A stretch of 64,000 bases of DNA from assembly GCA_003725585.1 (NCBI GenBank), contig RJMB01000008.1:91387-155386 (forward strand), read 5' to 3'. Of the stretch, positions 17,245 to 26,704 are shown piece after piece (within the stretch, counting starts at the first letter, position 1; the number at the start of each line of letters is the position of its first letter). The translations under genes and the position numbers were made by a program. The notes below the pieces were generated by a model that did not search any database, was not told where the DNA came from, and saw only the letters and a program-made list of their open reading frames with translations. This DNA comes from Halostreptopolyspora alba (GTDB lineage Bacteria; Actinomycetota; Actinomycetes; Streptosporangiales; Streptosporangiaceae).

Positions 17245-18690
17245 ATGCAGCGGAAACCGCACGTCGCCGTGGTCGGGGGCGGGGTGTCCGGGCTGACCGC
17301 CGCCCGCCGCCTCACCGGGGCCGGCGCCGACGTCACCGTGCTCGAGTCGAGCCGGCGTCTGGGTGGGAAACTCGACGTCTCACCGGTGGCGCGGGCCCCG
17401 GTGGACGCCGGCGCGGAGTCCATGCTCGCGCGGCGTCCGGAGGCCCTGGACCTCGTCCACGAGCTGGGCCTAGACGACCACCTGGAGTATCCGGCGCCCG
17501 CGTCGGCGGCCATCTACAGCAGGGGGCGGCTGCGGGCCTTCCCGCGCGGCCACGTCATGGGGGTGCCCGGGAACCTGGCCGCGCTCGCCCGCAGCGGGGT
17601 GATCTCGTTTCCGGGAGTCCTACGCGTGGCTCGCGACCTGCTCTGGCCGCGCACCCCCGTGGACGGCGACGTCGCCGTCGGCCGCTTCGTCGGGGCCCGG
17701 ATGGGCTCCGAGGTCGTTGAGCGCCTGGTGGAGCCCCTGCTCGGCGGCGTCTACGCGGGCCGGGCCGACCAGCTCTCGCTGGATGCCACGCTGCCACAGG
17801 TGGGCCGTATGGCCCGCGAGGAGCGCTCGTTGCTGCGTGCCGTGGCCGCCTCCACAAAGCGGCGGGACACCCAGAGCCCCACGACGGGGCCGGCGTTCGC
17901 CACACTGCGCGGCGGGACGGCGACCCTCATACCCCACCTCGCCGACCAGAGCGGTGCCAGCATCGAGACCGAGGCCACGGTCCGCGAGCTGGCCCGCTCC
18001 GACCACGGCTGGCGGCTCACTGCCGGCTGCGCGAACAACCCGCGCCATCTCTTCGCGGACGGGGTCGTGCTGGCCTGCCCGGCCCCCGCGAGCGAGCGCC
18101 TGCTGCGGCCGGTGGCCCCCGCCGCGGCCGCGGAACTCGCCGGGATCGACTACGCCAGCATGGCCGTGATCACCCTGGCCTATCCCACCTCCGCGTTCCA
18201 CAGGCCACCGGAGGGCAGCGGGTTCCTGGTACCCGCCCGTGAGCGGCGGTTCGTCAAGGCCGTCACGTTCAGCAGCGTCAAGTGGCCGTGGTTGGCGGCC
18301 GAGCTGCGCGCGGCGCACCCGGGAACCGAGATGACGCTCGTGCGCTGCTCGGTGGGGCGGTTCGGTGACGAGGCCACGCTGCAACGGTCAGACGCTGAAC
18401 TGGTGGAACGCGCGGCCGGCGACCTCGCCGACATCTGCGGGGTGTGCGGACCGCCCGTCGACCGGCGCGTCACCCGGTGGGGCGGTGGCCTGCCGCAGTA
18501 CACGGTCGGACACCAGGGGAGGGTCGACCGGGCGCGCGCCTCGGTGGCCGACCTGCCCGGCCTCGCGCTGTGCGGAGCCGCCTACGACGGCGTCGGGATC
18601 CCCGCCTGTATCGGCTCCGCGACCGAGGCCGCGCGTGTGGTCCTGGGGGAGTTGTCCGCCCCACCAGAGGCCACCTTCCACCGCGAGTAG
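17245..18690 (+). CDS. hemG: Coproporphyrinogen III / protoporphyrinogen oxidase (HemG/HemY type)
   Basis: FAD-dependent oxidase of haem synthesis, 481 aa. The N-terminal dinucleotide-binding motif [20 protein letters not shown] and the acidic residue closing it (VTVLES) are intact, and the C-terminal FAD segment reads [20 protein letters not shown]. Because hemQ lies 26 nt downstream, the enzyme probably makes coproporphyrin III from coproporphyrinogen III (CgoX activity, also called HemY) rather than protoporphyrin. That is inference from the known Gram-positive pathway. ATG 17245 has GGGAG at 5-6 nt upstream. A longer in-frame extension to 17086 is not supported. Confidence 0.92.
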   Translation: MQRKPHVAVVGGGVSGLTAARRLTGAGADVTVLESSRRLGGKLDVSPVARAPVDAGAESMLARRPEALDLVHELGLDDHLEYPAPASAAIYSRGRLRAFPRGHVMGVPGNLAALARSGVISFPGVLRVARDLLWPRTPVDGDVAVGRFVGARMGSEVVERLVEPLLGGVYAGRADQLSLDATLPQVGRMAREERSLLRAVAASTKRRDTQSPTTGPAFATLRGGTATLIPHLADQSGASIETEATVRELARSDHGWRLTAGCANNPRHLFADGVVLACPAPASERLLRPVAPAAAAELAGIDYASMAVITLAYPTSAFHRPPEGSGFLVPARERRFVKAVTFSSVKWPWLAAELRAAHPGTEMTLVRCSVGRFGDEATLQRSDAELVERAAGDLADICGVCGPPVDRRVTRWGGGLPQYTVGHQGRVDRARASVADLPGLALCGAAYDGVGIPACIGSATEAARVVLGELSAPPEATFHRE

Positions 18691-18716
18691 CCAAGAGAGA
18701 AGCAATGGAGGCACAC

Positions 18717-19427
18717 GTGACCACGGGACAGCAAAACGGCGGCATCACCGACCCCGAGGAGCTCAACCAGCTCATCCGCTACACCATGTGGTCGGTGTTC
18801 AAGATGGGGGACCTCTCCGGCCTGGACCGCTCCGCGGCGGCCGATGAGCTCACCACTCTGTTCGACGGCGCCGCCGACAAAGGGGTGGTCACCCGTGGGT
18901 GCTACGACGTCCAGGGGTTCCGCGCCGACGCCGACGCGATGTTCTGGTGGATCGGCGACAGCCCGGAGGCCGTGCAGCAGATGTACACGGAGTTCCGTCG
19001 CACGCGGCTCGGGCGCGCCAGTACCCCCGTGTGGTCCGTGATAGGGACACACCGCCCGGCCGAGTTCAACCGCGCCCACGTTCCGGCGTTCCTGGCGGGG
19101 GAGGAGCCGCGCGACTACCTGTGCATCTACCCGTTCGTGCGTTCCTACGAGTGGTACCTGCTGCCCGACGAGGAGCGCCGGTCCATGCTCGCCGAGCACG
19201 GCCGGATGGCGGCCGGGTTCTCCGACGTCCGCGCGAACACGGTGTCCACCTTCGCGCTCAGTGACTACGAGTGGATGCTCGCCTTCGAGGCGGGAGAGTT
19301 GCACCGGCTCGTCGACCTGATGCGACACCTGCGCGGCGCCGAGGCCCGCAGGCACACGCGTGTGGAGGTGCCGTTCTACACCGGGCGGCGCAAGAGCGCC
19401 GCGGAGCTGCTGGAGGCGCTCGCCTGA
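18717..19427 (+). CDS. hemQ: Coproheme decarboxylase (HemQ/ChdC)
   Basis: Last enzyme of the coproporphyrin-dependent haem pathway. It decarboxylates two propionates of coproheme to vinyls, using peroxide. 236 aa, chlorite-dismutase fold. The proximal haem ligand is His161 (MLAEHGRMA) and the catalytic Tyr is Tyr138 (CIYPF). His121 (RAHVPAF) has the same spacing as the distal His of the Corynebacterium enzyme (17 before the Tyr and 40 before the proximal His), which supports the actinobacterial subtype. GTG 18717 is preferred because GGAGG lies 5 nt before it. ATG 18705 is an alternative. It is co-directional with and close to hemG. Confidence 0.94.
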   Translation: MTTGQQNGGITDPEELNQLIRYTMWSVFKMGDLSGLDRSAAADELTTLFDGAADKGVVTRGCYDVQGFRADADAMFWWIGDSPEAVQQMYTEFRRTRLGRASTPVWSVIGTHRPAEFNRAHVPAFLAGEEPRDYLCIYPFVRSYEWYLLPDEERRSMLAEHGRMAAGFSDVRANTVSTFALSDYEWMLAFEAGELHRLVDLMRHLRGAEARRHTRVEVPFYTGRRKSAAELLEALA

Positions 19428-19520
19428 CTCGACTGATGGGGGGCCGGACCGGCCGCGGGCACGACATGGGGCCGCCACCACTCGAGGGAGGCGCCGCGCT
19501 CGGGTGAACCGGCCTCTTCG

Positions 19521-19558
19521 GGGCGCGCGCGGGCCGGTGAACGCACCCGGGCGCGCCC
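19521..19558. terminator. Hairpin between convergent hemQ and pssA
   Basis: GGGCGCGC at 19521-19528 pairs with GCGCGCCC at 19551-19558 around a GC-rich loop. It lies between the hemQ stop and the pssA stop and could serve both strands. Only 8 bp of stem and no T-run. Confidence 0.4.
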
Positions 19559-19562
19559 ATCC

Positions 19563-20402
19563 TCAACCCTCCCGCGTACTGGCCACCGTGAGGCCGTCCC
19601 CGCCTCCGCCGCGCCCGTGGCGCCGGGTCACCACGACATAGACCGGGATGACCAGGATGAGCGCGAGCACCAGGCTGGAACCGGAGTAGAGCAGCGCCGT
19701 GCCCGCCGGGACGTCGACCGCCCACGCGGTCAGGCAGGCCACGCTGCCCAGGATCCAGGCCAGTACGGTGAAGGCCAGCCGCCCGCGCGGCTTCGGGTAC
19801 TCGATGCGGCTGACCATGAGCCACGCGATCGCCAGCACGGTGATGCTACCCACGAGAATGGGCGGATCGAGCAGCACGACCGTGATGACGGCCATGGCCC
19901 CGAACGGGCTGGGCAGGCCGGTGAAGTAACTGTCGCCGGGTGCCTGGTAGGCGAACCGGGCCAGCCGCACGACCACCGCCAGCAGCACGGCCGCGGCACC
20001 GGCGATCGGGACGGCGCCGCCGTCGCCGGCCAGCGTGCCCCACACCACGACGAAGAACGCGGGCGCGAAGCCGAAGCTGATCACGTCGGCCAGGTTGTCC
20101 AGCTCGGCGCCCATGCCGCTACCGCCGAGTTTGCGCGCGACCCGACCGTCGAATAGGTCGAACGCGGCGGCCATCAGCAGCAGGATGACCGCTGTCGCGA
20201 GCACGCTGCGTTCCATGGGGCCCTGGACCCCGGTGGCCAGTTGCGCTGACTGCGCTGTGGCGAGCTGCCACACCGCCATGAAGCCGCAGAGCGCGTTGCC
20301 GAGCGTGAGGTAGTCGGCCACCGCCAGACGGGTTCGCGTGGGGGGCGGCTCCGCCGCCCCGGCGAGAGCGGGCTCCGCTAGCTCCTCGTCAGTCGCTGTC
20401 AA
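19563..20402 (-). CDS. pssA: CDP-diacylglycerol--serine O-phosphatidyltransferase
   Basis: Makes phosphatidylserine from CDP-diacylglycerol and serine in the membrane. 279 aa. The CDP-alcohol phosphotransferase motif is complete: DLFDGRVARKL, then a GMGAELDNLAD stretch with the last two Asp residues, near residue 90. About eight hydrophobic helices surround it. The start is TTG 20402, inside the end of psd (14-nt overlap), with GGAGAGA 7 nt upstream. The frame before it has no ATG of suitable length. It is translationally coupled to psd, whose product decarboxylates phosphatidylserine, so the pair makes phosphatidylethanolamine. Confidence 0.92.
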   Translation of the reverse strand: MTATDEELAEPALAGAAEPPPTRTRLAVADYLTLGNALCGFMAVWQLATAQSAQLATGVQGPMERSVLATAVILLLMAAAFDLFDGRVARKLGGSGMGAELDNLADVISFGFAPAFFVVVWGTLAGDGGAVPIAGAAAVLLAVVVRLARFAYQAPGDSYFTGLPSPFGAMAVITVVLLDPPILVGSITVLAIAWLMVSRIEYPKPRGRLAFTVLAWILGSVACLTAWAVDVPAGTALLYSGSSLVLALILVIPVYVVVTRRHGRGGGGDGLTVASTREG

Positions 20403-21042
20403 GGCGGGTCTCTCCGGCTCGGACCTGCTGCCCGCTCGCCACCGCCGGGAGGATCCCCGCCGGAAGGTAAACGTCGACCCGCGACCCGAACCGGATGAGC
20501 CCGATCCTCTCGCCCTTTTCCACCTTCTGCCCCTCAGCGAGATACGGGACGATACGCCGGACCATCGCGCCGGCGATTTGAACGACCGTGATCTCACCAA
20601 TCTCGGTTTCGAAGGTCCAGATGACGCGTTCATTACGCTCGCTGTCCTTGTCGAATGCGGGACGGAAGCCCCCCGGACGATGCTCCACCCCGACCACTGT
20701 TCCCGCAAGAGGCGCGCGGTTGACGTGCACATTGAGGGGGTTCATGAAGACCGTGAGCCGGGTGCGGCCGTCGGGTTGGGCATCGACGCTCTGCACGACG
20801 CCATCGGCCGCCGAGAGAATCCGGCCGGTGGCCGGGCCGCGGTCGGGATCGCGGAAGAACCAGGCCATACCGGCGGCGAGAGCGACTGTGGGAACGGCCA
20901 GAGCCGCGCGCCACCGCGATCCGCGGCTCGCCAGCACGGCGGTCGCGGCCGCCGTGCACGCGGGCACGAGCCATGGGGCGGACCCGCGAGCCATGCGGAT
21001 GCGCGACCGGCCCGAAGGTGGGGGGGAGGAATGGTCGGTCAT
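20389..21042 (-). CDS. psd: Phosphatidylserine decarboxylase
   Basis: Pyruvoyl-dependent enzyme converting phosphatidylserine to phosphatidylethanolamine, at the membrane. 217 aa, the short actinobacterial/archaeal type. The proenzyme self-cleaves at Gly186-Ser187 (RFGSRVDVYLP) to leave the pyruvoyl group. His residues in NPLNVHVNRAPLAG belong to the conserved core. Two hydrophobic segments near the N-terminus anchor it. The ATG lacks a strong ribosome site. It overlaps pssA downstream. Confidence 0.93.
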   Translation of the reverse strand: MTDHSSPPPSGRSRIRMARGSAPWLVPACTAAATAVLASRGSRWRAALAVPTVALAAGMAWFFRDPDRGPATGRILSAADGVVQSVDAQPDGRTRLTVFMNPLNVHVNRAPLAGTVVGVEHRPGGFRPAFDKDSERNERVIWTFETEIGEITVVQIAGAMVRRIVPYLAEGQKVEKGERIGLIRFGSRVDVYLPAGILPAVASGQQVRAGETRLDSD

Positions 21043-21185
21043 GAGGAGCTTTCGTCAGTTGGCTGGGAAGCCGCGATGGCCCTCGGGCGCGGTGCCTCCA
21101 CGGGGCGCCCGTCGGCGGGAACACGCCACGAGAACGTGAGTACGGGGTGTGGGTCCCGGACAACGGCGCACATGTCCCCAGGATG

Positions 21186-21608
21186 CTATTCCACTTGGTC
21201 GTTCGCCTCCAGGGTCAGGGACACGGAATTGATGCAGTACCGGGCGTCGGTGGGGGTGTCGTAGCCCTCGCCGTGGAACACGTGACCGAGGTGGGAGTCG
21301 CAGCGCGCGCAGCGGACCTCGGTGCGGACCATGCCCAGGGAGCGGTCCTCGTGCAGCGTGACCGCGTCGGTGTCGGCGGGATCGTAGAAGCTCGGCCATC
21401 CGCAGTGGGACTCGAACTTCTCGGCTGAGCGGAACAGTACGGCCTCGCACGCCCGGCACCGGTACACGCCCACCGTGGTGGTGGAGACGTACTCCCCGCT
21501 CCACGGCTGTTCGGTGGCTCCCTGACGAAGCACGGCGTACTCCTCGCGGGAGAGCCGCTCGCGGAACTCGTTCTCGGTTGTGGGCTTCCGTGCCATTGCT
21601 TCGTCCAT
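21186..21608 (-). CDS. msrB: Peptide-methionine (R)-S-oxide reductase
   Basis: Reduces methionine-R-sulfoxide in proteins, thioredoxin-dependent, cytoplasmic. 140 aa. The two zinc-binding CxxC pairs (YRCRACEAV and RCARCDSH) and the catalytic Cys125 in RYCINSVSL are all present, along with the HCGWPSF motif. Start ATG 21608 or an internal ATG four codons later (MARKPTT). It lies upstream of psd on the same strand with a 143-nt gap, so probably its own unit. Haem genes and msrB are near neighbours in related genomes. Confidence 0.95.
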   Translation of the reverse strand: MDEAMARKPTTENEFRERLSREEYAVLRQGATEQPWSGEYVSTTTVGVYRCRACEAVLFRSAEKFESHCGWPSFYDPADTDAVTLHEDRSLGMVRTEVRCARCDSHLGHVFHGEGYDTPTDARYCINSVSLTLEANDQVE

Positions 21609-21782
21609 GTCTGCGACGCTACCTCGACTCGCCGGCCCCGCGCTGCCCCATCGCTGCCCTCCGATTCGAGGCGTGAAACCGAGTTGTTACTGGATGACCA
21701 GATCAGGGCGCTATGAGAAGTTCGGGTGCGATCTTCGCGGGTAGGGGGACCACAGGGCTACAGGCAGTCGGGAGATGCGGCG

Positions 21783-22235
21783 ATGCTTGTTACGTATCGA
21801 CAACCACTGGGATTGGGACAGAGAAGGCAGTCGCTGCGTGTGGGATGGGTCCAGTACGCCCGTCTTTGGTTGGATCATCACACGATTCGTGCCCGTGAGT
21901 GGACGCGGCCGGCGTGGCGCGTGGCCGTGAGCACCGCGGCCGAGGTCCGCTGGGTCGTCGCGCTCACCGCCTCCGCGGTGACGGAGCGCGTGGAGCGCAG
22001 CCGGCCGAGCCCTCCGAGCGATCGGGGGCTGGTGTGGCTGTTGCTCGCGATCAGTGTGGGCGCGGTGGCCGTGGCCTCCGTGCTGGGGGTCGCCCTCTCG
22101 GAGTGGGCGATGAGTCGCACCGGCGACGTCCTTCCCGCCGCGGGCGGGGCAGTCGCCGTCGGTGCGGCGTTCCTGGGGTTGATGTTCCTGGTGTTCGCCT
22201 CCAAGGGGAGAGGTTCCGGAACCGAGAACGACTGA
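21783..22235 (+). CDS. Small two-helix membrane protein, hypothetical
   Basis: A 150-aa protein I do not recognise. The N-terminal half is basic and Trp/Arg rich. Two membrane helices follow (GLVWLLLAISVGAVAVASVLG and GGAVAVGAAFLGLMFLVFAS), and it ends in a short charged tail. ATG 21783 has GGGAG about 8 nt upstream. It is preceded by a short AT-richer stretch and closed by a strong terminator, so it looks like a real single-gene unit. Confidence 0.65.
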   Translation: MLVTYRQPLGLGQRRQSLRVGWVQYARLWLDHHTIRAREWTRPAWRVAVSTAAEVRWVVALTASAVTERVERSRPSPPSDRGLVWLLLAISVGAVAVASVLGVALSEWAMSRTGDVLPAAGGAVAVGAAFLGLMFLVFASKGRGSGTEND

Positions 22236-22260
22236 GACCAGCGTGGCGACGTGGACACGG

Positions 22261-22295
22261 CGGGCCGGGGATCGTTCCCCGGCCCGCCCCGTTTT
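22261..22295. terminator. Terminator between convergent membrane-protein and GntR genes
   Basis: Perfect 10-bp stem (CGGGCCGGGG at 22261-22270 with CCCCGGCCCG at 22277-22286), a 6-nt loop, then CCCCGTTTT. The T-run supports termination of the plus-strand transcript, and the stem can also serve the minus-strand gene ending at 22312. Confidence 0.75.
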
Positions 22296-22311
22296 CGCGG
22301 GCCCGCCGTGG

Positions 22312-23079
22312 TCAGGCGTCGAAGTCGTACTGCAGGACGTAGGCGGAGCCGTCGAGCGTCATCTCGTTCAGCTCCACCGGCCGGTGCTCGGTGGTGAGCG
22401 CGGTGCGCAGCACGTCCAGGACCGGGGTGCCGGCACTGAGGCGCAGCTCCTCGGTCTCGCCGGGAGTGGGCATCCGCACCCGGATCTCCTCGGTGAAGTG
22501 CGCCGGGGGGTGCCCGAGCTCGCCCAGTCGGGCGTAGATGCCGCCGGGGCCGGTGTCCGGCTCTCCGATCGCCGTCCCGGCGACCAGCTCCGCTGGCAGG
22601 TAGGAGGTGGCCAGCTGCATCGGCCGGCCGTCGAGGTGGTGTCGGCGCCGACGGCGCACGACCCGGGCCTCGTCGGGCAGGTCCAACGCGCGCGCCACGT
22701 ACTCGGGTGCGTCGATCTCGCGGACGGTGATGCTGTCGGTCTCGAACTCGCGGTCGTTGGCGTCGGCCTCCCAGACGGCCCGCCCGGTTTCCCAGAGTTC
22801 CCGCGCGAGGCGTCGAGGTCCGTGCCGCCGTAGGGGGCGGAAGGCGCGGACGAAGATGCCCGATCCGCGTACGGACACGACGATGCCCTCGTTGATGAGG
22901 ACCGAAAGAGCGTGACGTGCGGTGGCGCGGGCGACACCGTACTGCTGCATCAGGTCGTTCTCGCCGGGGAGCCGGTCACCGTCGGCGAACTGTCCGGAGG
23001 TGATGGCGTGGCGCAGGGCCTCGGCGATCTCGCGGTAGACCGGAGGGGAATCATTTTCGGACGTCGGCACTGGGTTCAT
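22312..23079 (-). CDS. GntR family transcriptional regulator (HutC/UTRA type)
   Basis: DNA-binding regulator of 255 aa. The GntR winged helix occupies about 12-80 (VYREIAEALRHAITSGQFADG, LPGENDLMQQYGVARATARH), and the UTRA ligand-binding domain follows (GRPMQLATSYLPAELV, ELRLSAGTPVLDVLRTALT). HutC-type regulators sense small metabolites such as sugars, amino acids or their phosphates. Target and ligand are not evident, because neither neighbour is an obvious catabolic operon. It is the only full GntR-type regulator in the window. Confidence 0.9.
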   Translation of the reverse strand: MNPVPTSENDSPPVYREIAEALRHAITSGQFADGDRLPGENDLMQQYGVARATARHALSVLINEGIVVSVRGSGIFVRAFRPLRRHGPRRLARELWETGRAVWEADANDREFETDSITVREIDAPEYVARALDLPDEARVVRRRRRHHLDGRPMQLATSYLPAELVAGTAIGEPDTGPGGIYARLGELGHPPAHFTEEIRVRMPTPGETEELRLSAGTPVLDVLRTALTTEHRPVELNEMTLDGSAYVLQYDFDA

Positions 23080-23325
23080 CCTCTCGCCCGGAATGCGTCG
23101 TCACATTGCTGGAGTTGTCCTCGGTCGGTCATTTCCCGGTCGATACTGTCCTGCTGGGGGGTGAATACTGGGCTGTTCCATTTCCTACCCGACCGCGCCA
23201 CCGGAGAGCCGACGTCACTGTGCTATATAGCGGGTATGTCCGGTTGTCGGGGAATGTATGCGTGATGCCGGATGTCCGAAACCGGTCGACAGTGTGTCCT
23301 GGAAAAAGGGAATCCGGAAGTTACG

Positions 23326-24096
23326 TCAGTTTTCTCGCGCACGCGTATAGCGCAGGAACAGCGTCCCCTCCGACTCCAACACGTGGGCGAGTGCCATGTC
23401 CTGAGTGTGGGAGGGAGCGTCACCGGCCACGATTCGGGCGGGCTCCGGCCCGGCCAGGTGTGGGCTCACGGTCAGACACAGCTCGTCCAGCAGCCCAGCG
23501 GAGGTGAGCTCCGCCAACAGGTGCGGTCCGCCCTCGGTGAGCACCCGAAGTAGCCCGCGCTCGGCCAGGGCCGACATGATCAGCTCGGGCCGCACGGTTT
23601 CCTCGCCCGCCACCACGACGTCGGCGTCCCGGGCAGCGTGTCGCCTGCGCTCCTGGGGCGCTGACTCGGTGGTGAGCACGATCGTGCGCGCGTCCTCGGG
23701 AGCCTGGGACAGCAGGCTGGGATTGAGATCCAGGGTCCGCGAGACCACGGCGATCGGTGGTGTCGCCGACCGCCCGGCCCGCAACTGCCCCCACACCTCG
23801 CGGGCGCGCACCGGGCGGTACCCCTCGATCCGGGCCGTTCCCGCCCCGGCGAGCACGACGTCACAGAGACCACGCAGCACGCTCATAGCCCTGCGGTCAC
23901 CGGCCGAGGACAGGTCGCCACTGTGACCGGTACGCCCCCACGCGCCACCGTCGGCGCTGGCGATCATGTTGGCGCGCAGCCAGGGCCGGTCCAGGACCGC
24001 GGGGTAGGCGTAGGCGGTCGCGAGGTCGACCTCGGGCTCGGGGTGCGGCAGCAGGGCGCGGAAGCGCGCCGCGCCGGTTTCGGCGAGAGAACTCAT
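23326..24096 (-). CDS. RibD C-terminal-like pyrimidine reductase family protein
   Basis: NAD(P)H-dependent reductase of the DHFR/RibD-C fold, 256 aa. Recognisable blocks are RPWLRANMIASADGGAW, DRRAMSVLRGLCDVVLAGAGTAR (the RibD-C nucleotide segment) and LTEGGPHLLAELTSAGLLDELCLTVSP. It lacks the zinc deaminase domain of full-length RibD, so it is a stand-alone reductase that might act in riboflavin or another pteridine/pyrimidine pathway. No riboflavin genes are nearby. ATG 24096 lies just downstream (in the minus direction) of the long direct repeats at 24124-24281. Confidence 0.82.
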   Translation of the reverse strand: MSSLAETGAARFRALLPHPEPEVDLATAYAYPAVLDRPWLRANMIASADGGAWGRTGHSGDLSSAGDRRAMSVLRGLCDVVLAGAGTARIEGYRPVRAREVWGQLRAGRSATPPIAVVSRTLDLNPSLLSQAPEDARTIVLTTESAPQERRRHAARDADVVVAGEETVRPELIMSALAERGLLRVLTEGGPHLLAELTSAGLLDELCLTVSPHLAGPEPARIVAGDAPSHTQDMALAHVLESEGTLFLRYTRAREN

Positions 24097-24123
24097 GGGG
24101 GTGAGACTAGACGGTGTTTTTTG

Positions 24124-24281
24124 GGCTCGCTGGCGCTCGCGTGCTCGGGCGCCTGGGATCCGGGAACCTTCGGACCCTTCGGTGGACTCGCTCGTTGGTG
24201 TTTGTTGGGGCTCGTTGGTGCTCGCGTGCTCGGGTGCCTGGGATCCGGGAACCTTCGGACCCTGCGGTGGACTCGCTCGTT
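24124..24281. repeat. Two 73-bp direct repeats, period 85 bp
   Basis: 24124-24196 and 24209-24281 match at about 69 of 73 positions. Both copies contain the core GGGATCCGGGAACCTTCGGA followed by GGTGGACTCGCTCGTT. Each unit can fold into a short bulged hairpin (TCCG/CGGA plus GGG/CCC). The repeats lie in the 263-nt gap between glgX and the RibD-like gene and are not coding on any frame I can support. Their near-identity suggests recent duplication or a mobile or REP-like family. Confidence 0.85.
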
Positions 24282-24359
24282 CCTCGCTTCCCCACCTCCG
24301 GGTCCTCCAGAACCCCGGCGGCGCCCGAGCCAGCGACCACTCAGCCCGAAAACCGGGCA

Positions 24360-26492
24360 CTAGACACCATCGTCCTGTGCCGCCTCACGCCAGGACACGC
24401 GTTTCAACAGCACCAGAGCCCGGTCGAGCACCCGGACCGCGCCGCTGGCCCTCACCAGTACGCCGTCGGTGCGGCCGGGATCGGCGGTGTCCAGGATGAC
24501 CCGCCACGAGGCGCCGAAGTCTCGGCCGGGCACGGTGAAGTGGACGGTCTCCTCCCCGCTGTTGAGCAGCATCAGGAAACTGTCGTCTTTTACCTGCCTG
24601 CCACGCAGGTCGGGCTCGGCGATCGCGTCGCCGTTCAGGAACACGCCCAGGACCGTCCCCGCCAGGTCCCAGTCCTCCTCGGTCAGTTGGGCACCGTCGG
24701 GACGCAGCCAGGCGATGTCGCGCAGCTCCCCCTCGCGCGGGGCTCGCCCGTGGAAGAACCGGCGGCGGCGGAACACCGGGTGCTCGCGGCGCAGCCGCGC
24801 CAGCTCGCGGACGAAGCCGAGCACGCCGTCCTCGTCCTCGGCCCGCTTCCAGTCCACCCAGGTGATCTCATTGTCCTGGCAGTAGGCGTTGTTGTTGCCC
24901 CTCTGGGTGCGGCTGATCTCGTCGCCGTGCGAGAGCATCACCACGCCCTGCGAGAGGAACAGTGTGGCGAGGAAGTTGCGCATCTGACGCTGACGCAGCG
25001 CGACGATGTCGGATCGTTCCGTGGGACCCTCCACCCCGTGGTTGCACGAGCGGTTGTCGTCGGTGCCGTCACGGTTGTCCTCGCCGTTGTCCTCGTTGTG
25101 CTTGTGTTCGTAGCTGACCAGGTCGGCCAGTGTGAACCCGTCGTGGCAGGTGACGAAGTTGATCGAGGCGACGGGGCGGCGCCCGTCGCCCTGGTAGAGG
25201 TCGCTCGACCCGGCCAGCCGCGAGGCCAGCTCGGGCACCACCCGGTGGCCGCGCCAGAAGTCGCGCACGGTGTCGCGGTACTTGCCGTTCCACTCCGACC
25301 ACAACGGCGGGAAATTACCCACCTGGTACCCGCCCGGGCCGATGTCCCACGGCTCCGCGATCAGCTTCACCTGTGAGATCACCGGGTCCTGCTGGACGAT
25401 GTCGAAGAACGTGCTGAGCCGGTCGACGTCGTGGAACTCGCGTGCCAGCGCGGAGGCGAGGTCGAACCGGAAACCGTCGACGCGCATCTCCGTCGCCCAG
25501 TACCGCAGCGAGTCCATGATGAGCTGTAGCGAGTGGGGGTGGCGCACGTTGAGGCTGTTGCCGCAGCCGGTGTAGTCGAGGTAGTAGCGCTGGTCGTCGT
25601 CGCGCACCCGGTAGTAGCTGAGGTTGTCGATGCCCCGGAGGGACAGCGTGGGCCCCATGTGGTCGCCCTCGGCGGTGTGGTTGTACACGACGTCCAGCAG
25701 CACCTCGATCCCCGCCTCGTGCAGTGACTTGACCATCCCCTTGAACTCCTGGACCTGCTGGCCCTGTGAGCCGTTGGCGGCGTATTCGCTGTGCGGGGCG
25801 AGGAAGGCCAGGGTGTTGTAGCCCCAGTAGTTCGTGAGCCCACGGGCCACCATGGCGTGCTCGGGCACGAAGTGGTGCACCGGCATGAGCTCCACGGCGG
25901 TCACTCCCAGCGAGGTGAGGTAGTCGATCACGGCCGGGTGCGCCAGCCCGGCGTAGGTGCCGCGCTGGTGTTTGGGTACGTCGGGGTGGCGCATGGTCAG
26001 CCCCCGCACGTGCGCCTCGTAGATCACGGTCCGGTGGTAGGGGACGCGGGGGCGGCTCGCGTCGGCCCACTCGAAGAACGGGCTCACGACGACGCACTTG
26101 GGCACGTAGGGCGCGCTGTCGCGGGTGTTCATCCGTGACGGCTCGTCGAAGTGGTAGCTGAAAAGCGACTCGTGCCAGGTGAGCGTGCCGTCGATCGCCT
26201 TGGCGTAGGGGTCGGCGAGCAGCTTCGCCGGGTTGCAGCGCAGCCCCTGCTCGGGCACGTAGGGGCCGTGCACCCGGTACCCGTACCGCTGGCCGGGACC
26301 GACCCCCGGCAGGTACCCGTGCCAGACGAACCCGTCGTTCTCGGTGAGCGTGACCGTGGTCTCGACCCCACGCCCGTCGAAGAGGCAGAGGTCCACGCTC
26401 TCGGCGGCCTCGGAGAACACGGAGAAGTTGGTGCCCGACCCGTCGTAGGTCGCACCGAGGGGGTACGGGGTTCCCGGCCAGATCTCCATCAT
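24360..26492 (-). CDS. glgX: Glycogen debranching enzyme GlgX
   Basis: Hydrolyses alpha-1,6 branches of limit dextrin in glycogen breakdown. GH13 family, 710 aa, normal length. An N-terminal CBM48-like domain (about 10-100) precedes the TIM barrel. Catalytic residues are visible: the nucleophile Asp in [13 protein letters not shown], the acid Glu in LIAEPWDIG and the conserved [18 protein letters not shown] loop with its Asp, followed by the typical [11 protein letters not shown] 26492 or 26489 both fit. It stands alone, with no other glycogen gene in the window. Confidence 0.95.
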   Translation of the reverse strand: MMEIWPGTPYPLGATYDGSGTNFSVFSEAAESVDLCLFDGRGVETTVTLTENDGFVWHGYLPGVGPGQRYGYRVHGPYVPEQGLRCNPAKLLADPYAKAIDGTLTWHESLFSYHFDEPSRMNTRDSAPYVPKCVVVSPFFEWADASRPRVPYHRTVIYEAHVRGLTMRHPDVPKHQRGTYAGLAHPAVIDYLTSLGVTAVELMPVHHFVPEHAMVARGLTNYWGYNTLAFLAPHSEYAANGSQGQQVQEFKGMVKSLHEAGIEVLLDVVYNHTAEGDHMGPTLSLRGIDNLSYYRVRDDDQRYYLDYTGCGNSLNVRHPHSLQLIMDSLRYWATEMRVDGFRFDLASALAREFHDVDRLSTFFDIVQQDPVISQVKLIAEPWDIGPGGYQVGNFPPLWSEWNGKYRDTVRDFWRGHRVVPELASRLAGSSDLYQGDGRRPVASINFVTCHDGFTLADLVSYEHKHNEDNGEDNRDGTDDNRSCNHGVEGPTERSDIVALRQRQMRNFLATLFLSQGVVMLSHGDEISRTQRGNNNAYCQDNEITWVDWKRAEDEDGVLGFVRELARLRREHPVFRRRRFFHGRAPREGELRDIAWLRPDGAQLTEEDWDLAGTVLGVFLNGDAIAEPDLRGRQVKDDSFLMLLNSGEETVHFTVPGRDFGASWRVILDTADPGRTDGVLVRASGAVRVLDRALVLLKRVSWREAAQDDGV

Positions 26493-26704
26493 GGCGTCAC
26501 ACTGTCTCTACGTCGTCTCAGTACGTGACGAGGATTGTTGTTCCGCCCCGGCCGCTCGATTATTCCTGCTCGGGCGGGTAAAGGTTTGAATCGTGTCCGC
26601 TTTCGGGGGTATTGCGGCGACAATTCCCCGCGAACAGTGAGGCCGGAACCGCGCCCGCCCCCTCCTCCGCCGGTCACCGTGAGCGTGGAGGGGACGTCGA
26701 ACGG

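Noticed and set aside
18717..19427. Chlorite dismutase activity
   Set aside because: The fold is shared, but the residue spacing (His121, Tyr138, His161) and the haem-gene context fit HemQ/ChdC.
24124..24281. CRISPR array
   Set aside because: Only two units of 73 bp with a 12-bp interval. No short repeats with unique spacers and no cas genes.
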